DNA of 64,000 nucleotides from Monodelphis domestica (taxonomy: Eukaryota; Chordata; Mammalia; Didelphimorphia; Didelphidae). A model generated the notes under the pieces. That model was not told the origin of the DNA and searched no databases. It saw only the letters and a list, made by a program, of their open reading frames with translations. The position numbers were made by a program, and so were the translations under genes. Of this stretch, positions 50,356 to 61,130 are shown piece after piece. Positions within the stretch are counted from its first letter, which is position 1. Each line of letters opens with the position of its first letter. Location: NCBI RefSeq assembly GCF_027887165.1, contig NC_077231.1, positions 126,615,987 to 126,679,986 of the forward strand. Reading direction: 5' to 3'.

Positions 50356-52029
50356 ATAGGAGATGACTAAATATCCCACAAAATGATATATTTTTATTGC
50401 TTTTGGTTGCATAATAAAGTTAACTCTTCAACTCCTTTCCCACCTCCTTTTTTCAGAGAAACTGAAGCTTCCATGTAGCTGCATCTTTTTCTTTCTTTCT
50501 TTTTTCTTTTTCTTTTTTTGGTCTTTTGATTTTGTTTATGTAACACTGACTACCTTGGCTCCCATTGCCTAAAAACCAAGTATATTAATTTTGCCCCTTT
50601 CTCAGGGCCTCTAATATCCTTAAATGGGAATTGGGAATGTCTAGGCTTTCTGCAAATAGCTCTGATCCCAACCCATTATTTTTCTTCAGTTATTAGGGAT
50701 AAGGTCTCCTGTATATCAATTCTATTTGACCACTAACAATTGAATTAGTTTTTACAAAGGAATATTTATTTCAAAAGTTATAATAACAGATATACAGTTT
50801 ATCTCAGTTCTTATATAGTCCCATTTCTAAGCTCAAAAACTCTTATTGGATTTAAGTTTCCAGGAATTCTGACTTTTCTAGGCTTTCTTGCTAAACTGAA
50901 ATATGCCTCTTGGAATTCCAGCTCTGAAGTGTTCTAAGCCCTGAATCCAGTGGAGACTGTTGTATAGAACCTAAAATTGAGTAAAAATGAAACAACAGAA
51001 ATAAATATTCCCAGGCCCATTTCTTGGACTTAGAATAAAATGAGTGGGGGAGGTATCCCCTCTTCCACTTTAGTTCTTGGCATCTACACTATGGATGAAC
51101 TGTAATCTTTACCTTCTTGATGCAGCAAAAAAGGTAGTACAAGAAAGAGGGAAACTCAGCTCTCTGTCTGGTCAGTGTTAAAGACTAAAGTGCTAAAGGC
51201 TGTACAGATAATCAAGTCCACTCCCACCTACATGGTAGGAAAAGGCAGGCTCACAGTCTGGTAAAAAATTATAGTGATATCCACAATAACAAATTTGACA
51301 TGAATTAAAGTGCTATAAATACCCAGGGGTGTGCTAAAGCCATTTTATACCAATCTGGGAGAAGGGAGTTGTTAAATTTTCAGTGCAAACATTTATACCT
51401 TTGAAATTACAAAAATCAAGGCTTAATTCATTGTTTTGTTAATTTCTAGACTTAAGAAAGTGATGGAGAAAGTGTTAATAATGCAGATTAAATGCAAAAG
51501 TGTATCACATCTATTCATTTTTGTTAAAACCAGCTAGTTGTTGAAAATTTACTAGCACTTCTCTGTATATAGCCATTAGTTATTGGAAAAGGTTCTCAAA
51601 GAATGCCAATAGCTTAAGTCATTTCCCACAAGTCTTCTCTCTTCTGTTCAGTGAAAGAAAAATATCATATTATGTAATTGTTCATTGTATTTGTATATAA
51701 TAATATCTATTCTGGGAGAAATAATTTTTCCATTTGCTTGCACAAATTAAAATGATCATTAACTAAATGAGAAAACTAAAAAATTCAGATATTTTATTCA
51801 GCTACCAAGGAGCAAATGTCCTTTTTTGTTTCATTGTAAACAAATGTCATAACTACCTATCTCAAATATCTTGGGAAATTCTGTTTCCCCATCAACTACC
51901 AAAATCAAACAAGGCAACACAAAAAAGGTTCAGAAGCTCCTAGGAGAGAAGGATTTGGAAGGGAGGGTGGTGGTGGCAGTGGCATAAACATTATCTTCCT
52001 TTTTCTCCTTGTATGTAAATATTTCTTTT
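50356..52029. other. Dispersed element of unknown class plus unassigned sequence
   Basis: 50690-51430 shares 'tttttacaaaggaatattta' with 17.70 kb and 'gttgttaaattttcagtgca' with 24.40 kb, so it contains at least one dispersed repeat, perhaps LTR-derived. The rest is AT-rich without recognisable features. Confidence 0.4.
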
Positions 52030-52470
52030 AAATTTTAACCTAACATTAGAGAAGCTGCATAAATACATCACAGGAAGATTCTTTCAAAGAACTGGGAATG
52101 TTTAGGTGGAAAAGAGAAGATGTGGGGATGACATAATAGTACAAAACTGAAAGGCAGTTTTGTCAAAGAAGCATTAGATTTGCTGCTCTCCTTCCTTAGC
52201 TTTAGAAGTCTGAACAAGGAACAATGAACGAGTAGAAGTTGCAAAGAGATAAATGTAGGCATGCTGTCAGAAAAGACTTCCTAACATTTATAGCTATTCA
52301 AAAGTGGAATTATTGTCTCAAGAGGAAATGGGTTTTCCCTTCCTGGAAGCTTTTAAGCAGAGACTAGATCATCACTTGTCAATTATATTGTATTAGAGGC
52401 TTCTTTTGTGTATGGGCTGCACTACGTGGCTTCTGATAGCCCTTCCAACTCTAAAGTTCTGTGATTCAGT
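52030..52470 (+). mobile_element. L3/CR1 LINE 3' end
   Basis: 'aagaactgggaatgtttagg', 'agaaaagacttcctaacatt', 'gaagcttttaagcagagact', and the end 'cttccaactctaaagttctg' then 'tgattc'. It is one of the best-preserved L3/CR1 ends in the window. Confidence 0.9.
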
Positions 52471-52559
52471 AAAAAAAAAAGGCAATAGTTAATTATAGTA
52501 GTAGACACCACAGATCTTAAGTTTAACTCTTGTGTTTATGTATATATTCCTTAAGAATA

Positions 52560-53560
52560 TGGTCTTCCTTAACTCCTAACCTGTGGAATAAGGCAACCAC
52601 ATACCCCTCACTCCAGCTACTACTCGTGTTGCTCTCCCTTAAAGATATACTACAAGACTCAAGAGAAATAAATCACCTAATGAAGCAAGGGACAAATTTA
52701 TTGGAACCCATTCCTGGCTTGGAAGTAGTTGATGAGCTTGTTTGGGATGATTGATGAGGTAATACACATTGCTTCTATTTGTTAGATAGAACTCACATCC
52801 TATTAATTAGTAACTAAAGAATGTGTTGATTTATGTGTGTATCTGGCTGCCCAGAACAAAAAAGAACCAGAACCTACTTCTCCCCATTAGCTTAGGAATC
52901 CCTGAATTTGCTAATGCCTTAGATAGACTTAACACAGGAATATTCGGCACAAAACTGGGGTCAAGAGAGCCTCCTTCCAAGAAATGTTTCCAGAGAATTC
53001 TCCTCCTGACTCCTCCTGAGTGCACCTTCCACAGCCTCCTTCAAAACCTCTCCAGGAACTCTCCCTCCAGGCCCTCCCTCCTCTCAGACCTCCTTCAGAG
53101 CATCCACTTCCTCTTCAGTCCTCAGACCTCCTTCAGAGCAAACCTCTCTCAGACCTCCTTCAGAGCAAACCTCTCTCAGACCTCTTTCAGAGCAAACCTC
53201 TCCCAGTCCCTCTTCAGAGCAACCTCCTCAGTTCTCCTTCAGAGCAACCTCCTCAGTCCTCCTTCAGAGCAACCTCCTGACTTCTCCTTCAGAGCCACCT
53301 CCTCTTTAAGCAAACAATCTAAGTTCCCTCCCCTCAGTTCTCACATCTACCAATCACTGTCGATGTCTCCCCTGTGCCAATGGTGGCTCTAGCTTAACCC
53401 AGGACTGCCCAGAGGTCTGCCCCCTTTGCATATGTCTGTTGAAGGTCATATTCTCAAATTATTAAATCTTGATCTTTACTGCAGCCCTTCCTAAATCCTG
53501 TTACTCTGAGTAGGGTGGAGATTGTAGTTTCCAAGACCTGGTTCTGTCATTCCAAGTATC
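52560..53560 (-). mobile_element. Probable LTR with an internal 27-bp tandem repeat
   Basis: Its right part ('ccaatggtggctctagctta', 'aggactgcccagaggtctgc') is homologous to LTRs at 56.7 and 59.0 kb. It holds a CT-rich tandem repeat at 53085-53310. Ends are not resolved; it is an ERV-derived fossil with no gene content seen. Confidence 0.55.
53085..53310 (+). repeat. 27-bp minisatellite, about eight units
   Basis: The unit is approximately cttcagagcaaacctctct plus cagacctc, with decaying copies to the right. Because the period is a multiple of three it keeps a frame open (FRANLSQ repeats in a 189-codon frame, 52823-53392). I interpret that frame as an artefact. Confidence 0.9.
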
Positions 53561-53939
53561 TCTATTGTATCAATTCTAAAATCAATCATGACTCAAAGAA
53601 CTTCCTGTTCTATGCTTAAGCATAGGTCAAAGCCCTTTCCATTGTTTAGCAAAAGGTTTCTGTCCTAAAGTAGTCTTAAGTAGGGAGGAGAAGGATCCTC
53701 CCATGCCAAGGAGTTTCACATTCCAATAGAGTTCTTACTATCAGTAGGAAATTTTTTCAAGTATGAAATTTCCCAATGGGGAAATTTCCAACATTCATAA
53801 GTCTAAGAAATTTTAAGGTTTACATCAGGAACATGATATCTGGTGATAAACTCATTGTATTAAAAAGCATTATGATAAAATAAGTTTTGTTTACCCTCCC
53901 AAATTTGTTAATGAAATGTTTATTAAGGATTTAGTATGC

Positions 53940-54655
53940 AGATCGACTTTGTAGATGACACAAAGCTAGAAAGGAATAATTAATATGATGATAGAATTAG
54001 GTTTCAAAAAGACTTTGACAGGCAAGAATAATAAGTGGAATCTAAAAAAAAAGAATTGTGATAGTTTTATATTTATATTTAAAAATTACACAATTTGGAG
54101 AAGATTTAAGGGAAACCTGATAGCTGTTTTTATGGGAGTATTACATAAGAAGGACTGTTTTATGGAAGAATTAGGTTTGTTCTTCACCAGAAAAGGCTGG
54201 TATTGGAGTCATGGATGAAAGTGGTAGAGACCAGATTTTTGCTGAATTTAAGCACATATTTTCTACTAATGAGAGCTACTCCAATGTGGAACAGGATGAC
54301 TTGGAGTGAATAATGCAATACTACATATTTTAAACCAAGGTTGGATGTTCACTTGTTTTATTTCTACTCAATAGTTTCAACAGTGTCTGACTCCTTATTA
54401 CCCCATTTGGGGTTTTATTAGTGAAGATAATTATAATGGTTTGCTTTTTCCTTCTCCGGATAATTTTACAGCTGAGGAAACTGAGGCAAACAGGGTTAAA
54501 AGATTTTCCTAGAGTCACACAGATAGTAAGCATATGGATTTGAATTCAGGTCATCTTTGACTCCAGACCTGGTGCTCTATCCACTGTGCCATTTAGCTGT
54601 GGTCATTTGTTAGGGACAATATAGATGCAATTTCCATTCATTTATAGATTGGAGT
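53940..54655 (+). mobile_element. L3/CR1 LINE 3' region, interrupted by a SINE
   Basis: 'gtagatgacacaaagctaga' and 'ggtttcaaaaagactttgac' are the L3/CR1 signature of this region, followed by 'gatagctgtttttatgggag' and 'aaccaaggttggatgttcac'. It resumes after the SINE at 'gtcatttgttagggacaata'. Confidence 0.85.
54358..54602 (-). repeat. RTE-tailed CORE-SINE nested in L3/CR1
   Basis: 'ttaccccatttggggtttta', 'gaggaaactgaggcaaacag', 'ctatccactgtgccatttag'. CACTTGTT/CATTTGTT at the flanks may be an old duplication. Confidence 0.92.
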
Positions 54656-54689
54656 AATATTTCTTGAGCCATGACAATAAAGTAAAAAG

Positions 54690-55060
54690 TAAGGTAAAAC
54701 TTCTGTATTTGGAGTTAGAGGACCCTGTTTCAAATTTTGACTTTGCTACTTACTATCTATATGGCCTTGAGCAAGTGATTCAACCTTGATGATCTTCTCA
54801 TCTGTAAAATGAAGCTATGCTAGATGTCCTCTAAGGTTCCTTCATAGACCAAAATCTATGAGCCTTTGACCTCTACTGGCCTTTCCTTCCAACTCTCTGA
54901 TTATATGATTCATTATAATCCTTGCCTCATGGAATCCCTTTCTTCCCCAAGACACAGTGCAAGGACCATCTTCTTTGTGATATCTTTCTTGATCTACCAA
55001 GCACTAGTAACTTCCCTTCTACTCTACTTTGTTATTGAAGGCCAAGCCTAAGTAAAGCAT
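54690..55060 (+). repeat. MIR/THER SINE followed by an L2 fragment
   Basis: 54690-54862: 'tttggagttagaggaccctg', 'tcatctgtaaaatgaagcta' (MIR/THER, + strand). 54870-55060: 'ctcatggaatccctttcttc' and onward resembles the L2 3' region. Confidence 0.75.
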
Positions 55061-55589
55061 ATTCAAGGCTTAAAGATGCAATTAAAAAAATTTTTTTAAC
55101 TACAATTTAATACCACTTACTAAATAAAATTAAAAAAACAATTTTAAAGGATATAAAGTTAAAACAACACTAGGATCCTTTTGAAGAACTGGCACAGGTA
55201 GGAAAACATTCCCTAGAAAGCAGTAGGAGATGAGCTGAAACTTCTAACACTAACTCTCCTGTGCTGGTTCTTTTATGTAGTCAACAGCAAGGAAGCAAAA
55301 TGACCTCTCTTCCCTTGTAGTCCAGCCCAGGACACATAAAAGTGGTATTGCTTCTACTACATGCTACCCTATAGTGGCAAGATCCCTAAAATTTTCTATA
55401 GAATCTTCTACCTCAAAAATAATATTAAACCAACCATAATATAAGCAGCCCTGGAAGAAAACATTATAAAACATTATAAAAACATTATAAAACAGAAAAT
55501 ATAAAAAAGTTTTTTTTAAACAGTGAGGAAGTGATATCAGGGGAAATTCTTAAAAGTTTTTGGAGATAAAACAATCAGATACTTGAACA
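55061..55589. other. No recognisable feature
   Basis: AT-rich; I see no element or exon in it. Confidence 0.4.
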
Positions 55590-56166
55590 TTTAGGTACAC
55601 TAAACATAAGACTATCTCCTTGTCTTATTATGGTTTTTTACTTTTAGCTTTGCTAATTTCTCCTCTGATTTTCAGGATTTCCAATTTGGTGTTTAATTGA
55701 AGATTTTTAATTTGTTCTTTTCCTAGTTTTTATAGTTTCATTCATTGATCTGCTCTTTATTTTATTGATGTAAGTATTTAGAGATATAAATTTTCCCCCA
55801 AGTACTGCTTCGGCTGCATCCCATTAATTTTAGCATGTCTTTTCCTCATTGTCATTCTCTTTAATGAAATTATTGGTCTTCACGTGAGAAAATTTATCTT
55901 CTATCCCTCCTTTTCTCTTCTCTTCTCTCAATGTGTTCCTCTTACTCTTCTCTTGATTTTTTTTATTTCATCCCCTCTTATTTAACTTTCTGGAGAAGGT
56001 TTAAGAAGAGAGGGGGGTTTATAAAGCCTTAAAAAAGCCTAAAAATAAATAATAAAATAAATATAATGTTGCTACTTAACAGATTTTCACCTATTGCAAG
56101 GGTCTCTGGAACATAACATTGCCCTAATAGTGATAAAGTTCTTGAGTATCTTGAGTACTTAAGTAC

Positions 56167-56880
56167 CTGTAAGGAATTAAAATTTAGGGTTTGACTAAAT
56201 ATATGGGAATTCTCAGATAATACTGTGGAAGCCAATTTAAAAATATTATAGCTCAAGTCAAATTGACTTTCAATAGCTTTATTTACAAAGAGGTGGAAAG
56301 AGCAAAAATAGAGAAATGTAAAAGAGGGTAGAGAAGATGGTTAGCCTATCACCCTAAATATTGCTCCAGTCCTTGGATCAGGCTAAGAGGGCTTGTTAAT
56401 CTGTAGCCAGAGGACTCAGTGGTGAATTAAACAGGAGTTCTACCCACATGGCCTCCTCCAAGAGGGGAAGGCCTCTCCAGAGGCCAGGAAAGGAGGGTCA
56501 GCTTCTCACTGACCCAAGTGAAGCTCCAAAGGAGAAGATCCAAGAGCAGTCTTACCAGAAGCAGTCCAAGAGCCAGAGTCCCAGGTCAAAGTCCATAGTC
56601 ATAGCTCCAAGCAGCATTCCCAGTCCAAGATCCTACAAGCCCAAGAGGCCAAAGACTCCTTTGGACAGGAAGTTCAGGACTTTTGTGGCCCTTTTTTCAT
56701 GTCACTTCCTGTCCCTTCCTCCACTTTATGGGAGCCAATTACCATTTTTAAATTTGCTTAGCACTGCCCAAGGGGTGGTCAGTTACTTCTGGAATTGTCA
56801 CCCACTTTAGTAAGTAGGGGTGTTTTCAGTTTTTGTTGATTGATTTAAAAATAGGCAAGGGGAGAGTTAATCCTATCTTC
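56167..56880 (-). mobile_element. LTR inserted in L1
   Basis: It starts TGTAAGGAATTAAAA at 56167. L1 sequence 'gagtatcttgagtacttaag' precedes it and 'cacatatctcaaatatca' follows, adjacent in the L1 copy at 45.25-45.30 kb. It shares 'gagccaattaccattt' and 'cactgcccaaggggtggtca' blocks with the LTRs at 53.4 and 59.0 kb. It is an ERV fossil; right end approximate, orientation inferred. Confidence 0.65.
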
Positions 56881-57987
56881 ACATATCTCAAATATCATTT
56901 TAGTCTCTTAATTATTACCTTCCAATGTTGGAAATGTGACCAGTTTAACCTTATTGAAACTCTTAAGTTTTCAGTTTTCTGTTTACCTTTTTATGCTTCT
57001 TTTGAATGTCAAATTAGCTCATAGAATTTTCTTTTCAATTCTTTTTTTGGGGGAAAGGGTGGGAGTTAGGAATGCCTGTAAGTTCTACATTTCATTAAAT
57101 GTTAATTTTTTCCTCTGAAGAATTATGTTGTTTCACTGAGTATTTGATTCTTGATTGTATTACTAAATCATTTGTTTTTCAGAATATCATATTTCATGCT
57201 CCCCAGTCCTTTAATGTAGAAGCTGTTAGGCCCTGTGCAATCCTGACTAAGGCTCTGTGATGTTTGAATTGGTTCCTTCTGGCTACTTCAGTACTTTCTC
57301 TTTAGTGTGGGTATTCTAGAATTTGGCTATAATATTCCTGCAATATTTTATTTTGGTGACTCTTTAAGGAGGTGATTAGTGGATTATTTCAATTTCTTTT
57401 TCCTTCTTGTTTGAGGATATCAGGGCAGTTTTTCCTGGTAATTTCTTATAACATAGTGTCTAGTCTCTCTCTCTCTCTTTTTTTATCTTGGCTTTCAGGT
57501 ATTCTGATGATTCTTGGGGTTGTTACTCCTTGATCTATTTTCCAGGTTAGTTCTTCCAGTGTGGTATTTCAGATTTTCTTCTAATTTTTCATTCTTCTAA
57601 TGTTCTAATGTCTTATGGAGTCATTAGCCTCCATTTGCTGAATTCTAACTTTTAGAGATTTATTTCCTTCCTTAAGCTTTAGTGTTTCCTTTTCCATTTG
57701 ACCAACTTTACTTTTTAAAAAGTATTTTTTCAGGGTTTTTTCCCCCCTCCATTTCCATTTGGCTCATTTTAGTTTTTAGAACTTGCTTTCTTCAGTGAAT
57801 TTTTTTCAAAGTTGTTAATGCTATCAAATTTTTATCATTTGGTTTTTTAATTTCTTTTGAAGGTCTTCTAATCAGTTCTTTCATACCTTGAGTCTTTATA
57901 TGTTTCCTTTTTTGGCATTGTTGTCTTGTTCTGAATTTGTATTGATCTTCCCTATCACTAAAGTAACTTTTTGTGTTTAGGTTTTTT

Positions 57988-57997
57988 CTTTCTTTCT

Positions 57998-58069
<72 letters not shown>

Positions 58070-58092
58070 TTTCTTTCTTTCTTTCTTTCTTT
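57988..58092 (+). repeat. (TTTC)n microsatellite in L1
   Basis: About 24 TTTC units with two phase breaks. It accounts for the Phe/Leu/Ser frames there. Confidence 0.97.
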
Positions 58093-58549
58093 TTTTTGCT
58101 TATTTTTCAAGTTATTCTCCACCCCCATCCCCCATTACCTTACTTATCTATTGAGGTTCTGGATAGAGAGAGTACTGTTCCAAATTTTTTTGTATTTAGT
58201 TTAAATAAATTAGTATTTAGTAGAATATTTAGTATTCTTTTCTGGTGCTTTTCATAGATTTGGCTGCTTATGGGTCCCAGAATATCCACTAATCAGCTCA
58301 CTTAGCTGGCTTGCTGTAGGGAGGCTTGCTGATGTTTTGTCCAGCTGGATTCTGCTCCATGTGCTCTCAGTTCTTCAGTTGTTTGTGGTCAGGGCTGGTC
58401 CTTGTTCCCCTAGTTTGTTGTTCTGGGCCATGTGGCTTATACTGGACTAGTCCACACTCTATTGAATTTCCTAGATGCTGCATTTGAAGTCTCCCTTTTC
58501 ACCCAGTGAGATGTGTCCCCCTTGTTTTGCTTTGCCTTGAAGTGATTTA

Positions 58550-58551
<2 letters not shown>

Positions 58552-58615
<64 letters not shown>
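58552..58615 (+). repeat. (TC)n microsatellite
   Basis: A nearly perfect TC run of about 62 bp beside the second LTR. Confidence 0.97.
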
Positions 58616-58618
<3 letters not shown>

Positions 58619-58635
58619 ATTGTGAAAATCACCTT

Positions 58636-59157
58636 TAAAGATGTTATAATATTAATTTATGGTCGCCAAGGAATTTACCTATGAACTTCCTAAAATGAAA
58701 CACTCAAGTCAGAGTGGAGTTTATGGTGGTTTAATCACAACGGGAGTAAGAAAAAGGAGAGGGATAGAAGGAGAGAGGAGGAAAGGGAAAAAGGTTAACT
58801 CAACCTTCTGGCAGAGCCAGAGGGAGTTTAGGCAGGAAGGCCAAGGTAGAGAAGAGAATCAGTCCTTGACTCACGTGACCAATCTGAAGGAAAGCTGTCT
58901 GTGGGCCTCCTCCCTGCTCAAGCTCCTAGCACGAACTGCCACCTAGCTCTGTCCACAGGAAGTGAGTGAATTCCCGAGGCTGTTCCCTACCTCACTTCCT
59001 GTGCCTCACAAGTGCCAATGGTGACTCCAGCTTGGCTTAGGACAGCCCAGGTGGGCAGTTATTTCTGATTTGTCATTGACTAGCACATGCCCATGTCATG
59101 TGGGTGTGCACAATTTTGAGTGCTAGACAAAGCAAGATGGAGATTTTAAAATTCACA
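58636..59157 (-). mobile_element. LTR inserted in L1 5' region
   Basis: It runs from TGTTATAATATTAATT to about TTTTAAAATTCACA. It shares 'ccaatggtgactccagcttg', 'aggacagcccaggtgggcag' with the LTRs at 53.4 and 56.75 kb. L1 sequence flanks both sides. It is a solo LTR fossil; the orientation is inferred from family resemblance. Confidence 0.65.
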
Positions 59158-59250
59158 TGTGTGTGTGTGAGAGTGTGAGTGTGTAGGGTTTTGGCAAGCT
59201 CTGGTAGTATTTTACTTTACCATCTTATCTCCCAGCATTCATCTCTTAGA

Positions 59251-60364
59251 GCCACTAAAAATATGAATCACCTCTCTGAAGCTGAGATAACCCAGTGTAG
59301 GTCTGTATTAACTGAATCAAAATAGCTAAGAGTTATATAGGTCACTTGCATGCAACCTATCCTGAGGCCCACATTGACACCAGAGATTTGCTTGTTCCAG
59401 GCTCACCAACCAAAATTTCCCACTTTCTAGCAGCCCCATTGGATGGTGTGGTAGAAGGAATATCTTAAACTCTGACTTCATGGAAGTTAGGCTAGTTTTT
59501 CCTAAGAAGTATTGCAACTATCCTTAAAGAGACTTGGTTGGCTCAGAGGACCAAAGAATTAATATTTTCATTTTATTTCCTGGCTGCCTGAGTATAAAAT
59601 AACCATGAGAAGCTTGCCTCAGGTGTTCTTTGTTGCTTGGCAGATGGAAAACTTTTGATGGGCAATTCAGGCAAGGAAGCTTTGCTCAGATGAATCAACT
59701 CAAGGGATTTTCAATGTCATTCTTGTTATGTATTCTTCTACTATGGCTAAACAGTTCTCTTTCTGTTAATTGCTGATTGATTTATTTTTGCATTTTTCCA
59801 TTATTAAAATAAACTACCAGGGACTTGGCTTGAGTCAAGCATTACCCAGAAAAGACGGCAATGCATTTTGGCAATCTAATAAGGATATACCCCTTTCTTT
59901 TATGGAAATTGGATGAAGCATCCTCTTCAAAGTTATTCAGGGACTTAAAATCTTAATCAAGGAAACCAAAGAATCTTTTTCCCTCTGTAATCCCACACCT
60001 GTTCCCAGTCTTGGATAGTTTGCTGAGGGACAGCTTTATGACCCTATAGCAGGAAAGGATGGCTCCTTTTTTGTTGAGATACCTATGATCCCTCTAATAA
60101 GAACATAAACTGCAGAAGGAGGCCTTTTTAAATTATTGTTTTTGAGAGATTATTGAAATGGAAAGAGTTCTAGAAAGAATGTAAACTTTGGAATGATAGA
60201 CAGGAAATTTCCCTAAAGTCGTAGATATGAGGGGAAACCAGCTTTTAATAGATCCTTTGACTTTTAGCACCTGCAACTCTTGGAACTCCCTCCTCCTAAC
60301 CCTAAATCTCCTTTTATTATTTTATAGGAAAATGTCCTTTTATTCTGGATGTTTAAAAGAGAGC
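59251..60364. other. Apparently unique sequence upstream of STRAP
   Basis: No repeat family recognised over about 1.1 kb, unusual for this window. Short open frames only. It could hold regulatory sequence, but nothing visible shows this. Confidence 0.4.
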
Positions 60365-60480
60365 TAGATGGCTCTGTGGATAGAGCCTCATGCTGGGAGT
60401 CAGGGGGACCTGTTTTCAAATCTTGGCCTCAAATCCTGGCTCTGTGACCCTGTGCAAATCACGTAACCCTGTTTCCTCAT

Positions 60481-60707
60481 TTTTTTTAAACTCTTTTTTA
60501 AAAAACTCTTTTAAACTCTTACTCCCCATCTTAGAATCAATACTGTGTATTGGTTCTAAGGCAGAAGAGTGATAAGGGCTAGGGAATGGGGGTTAAGTGA
60601 CTTGCCTAGGGTCACACAGCTAGGAAGTATCTGAGGCCAGATTTGAGACCCAAACCTCTGATCTATAGGCATGGCTCTCACTTCATTGAGCTACCCTGCT
60701 GCCCCTA
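60481..60707 (-). repeat. SINE1-type SINE nested in THER/MIR
   Basis: 'cttactccccatcttagaat', 'cttgcctagggtcacacagc', 'attgagctaccctgctgccc'. It is flanked by CCTCAT at 60475-60480 and 60708-60713. Confidence 0.92.
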
Positions 60708-60732
60708 CCTCATCTTTAAAACGAAGGAATCA

Positions 60733-60807
60733 TAAATCTGGTCTAAGACACTTCCCAGCTGTGTGACCCTGGGCACTTGACCCCCATTGCCTTAAAAAAA
60801 AAACATG
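60733..60807 (+). repeat. Truncated SINE1 nested in the same THER/MIR
   Basis: 'ggtctaagacacttcccagc' to 'ccattgcctt' and an A tail. It is flanked by AAACGAAGGAATCA (60719-60732) and AAATGAAGGAATCA (60808-60821), a duplication with one difference. Confidence 0.85.
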
Positions 60808-60845
60808 AAATGAAGGAATCAGACTAGATGACTAGATGGCAAAAG

Positions 60846-61130
60846 TAAGCTCTGTGATGGCTGGGGCTGTGCCATTTTTGTCTTTGGGTCCTTAGCACCA
60901 TGCTTAGTAGATAAGAACTTAATTAAAAATTTTAATAAAATGCTTGTTGATTTGTCCATCCATAGATAACGCATCAGGAAGTGCTGGAAGTGGCCTCAGG
61001 GGAGCTGACTCAAAATCTTACTTCTACTTGTGTGAACTTGGGCAAGTCCTTTCTCCTCAGTTTTCCTGTCCTGGATGAGATCTCTTAAGCCTCTTCTCTC
61101 TAAATCCAGGATCCTGTGAATTTCCAGTCC
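60846..61130 (+). repeat. L2 3' end, then a MIR/THER SINE
   Basis: 60846-60962: 'gtaagctctgtgatggctgg' to 'aataaaatgcttgttgattt' (L2 terminus). 61005-61130: 'gtgaacttgggcaagtcctt', 'ctctaaatccaggatcctgt' (MIR/THER). Both lie just left of the STRAP CpG island. Confidence 0.72.

Larger units (their letters stand above)
55590..59250 (-). mobile_element. Deleted L1, minus strand, with two LTRs and two microsatellites
   Basis: 55600-55880 is ORF2 ('tctgattttcaggatttcca', as at 42.2 kb). At about 55.88 kb it jumps to sequence equivalent to 45.05 kb, so roughly 2 kb or more of ORF2 is deleted. ORF1 and 5' UTR follow to 'ttaccatcttatctcccagc' (about 59220). It is interrupted at 56167-56880 and 58636-59157 by LTRs. 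Confidence 0.82.
60365..60845 (+). repeat. THER/MIR SINE interrupted by two SINE1 copies
   Basis: The host SINE reads 'agctagatggctctgtggat' to 'accctgtttcctcat' (60480). It continues 'cctcatctttaaaacgaagg' (60708) and, after a second insertion, 'tgaaggaatcagactagatg' (60811). Confidence 0.88.

Noticed and set aside
53085-53310. CRISPR-like regular repeats
   Set aside because: Repeats are directly adjacent with no unique spacers, in an animal genome; this is a minisatellite.
52823-53392. 189-codon open frame, the longest in the window
   Set aside because: Kept open by a 27-bp tandem repeat inside an LTR; no known domain, no host context.
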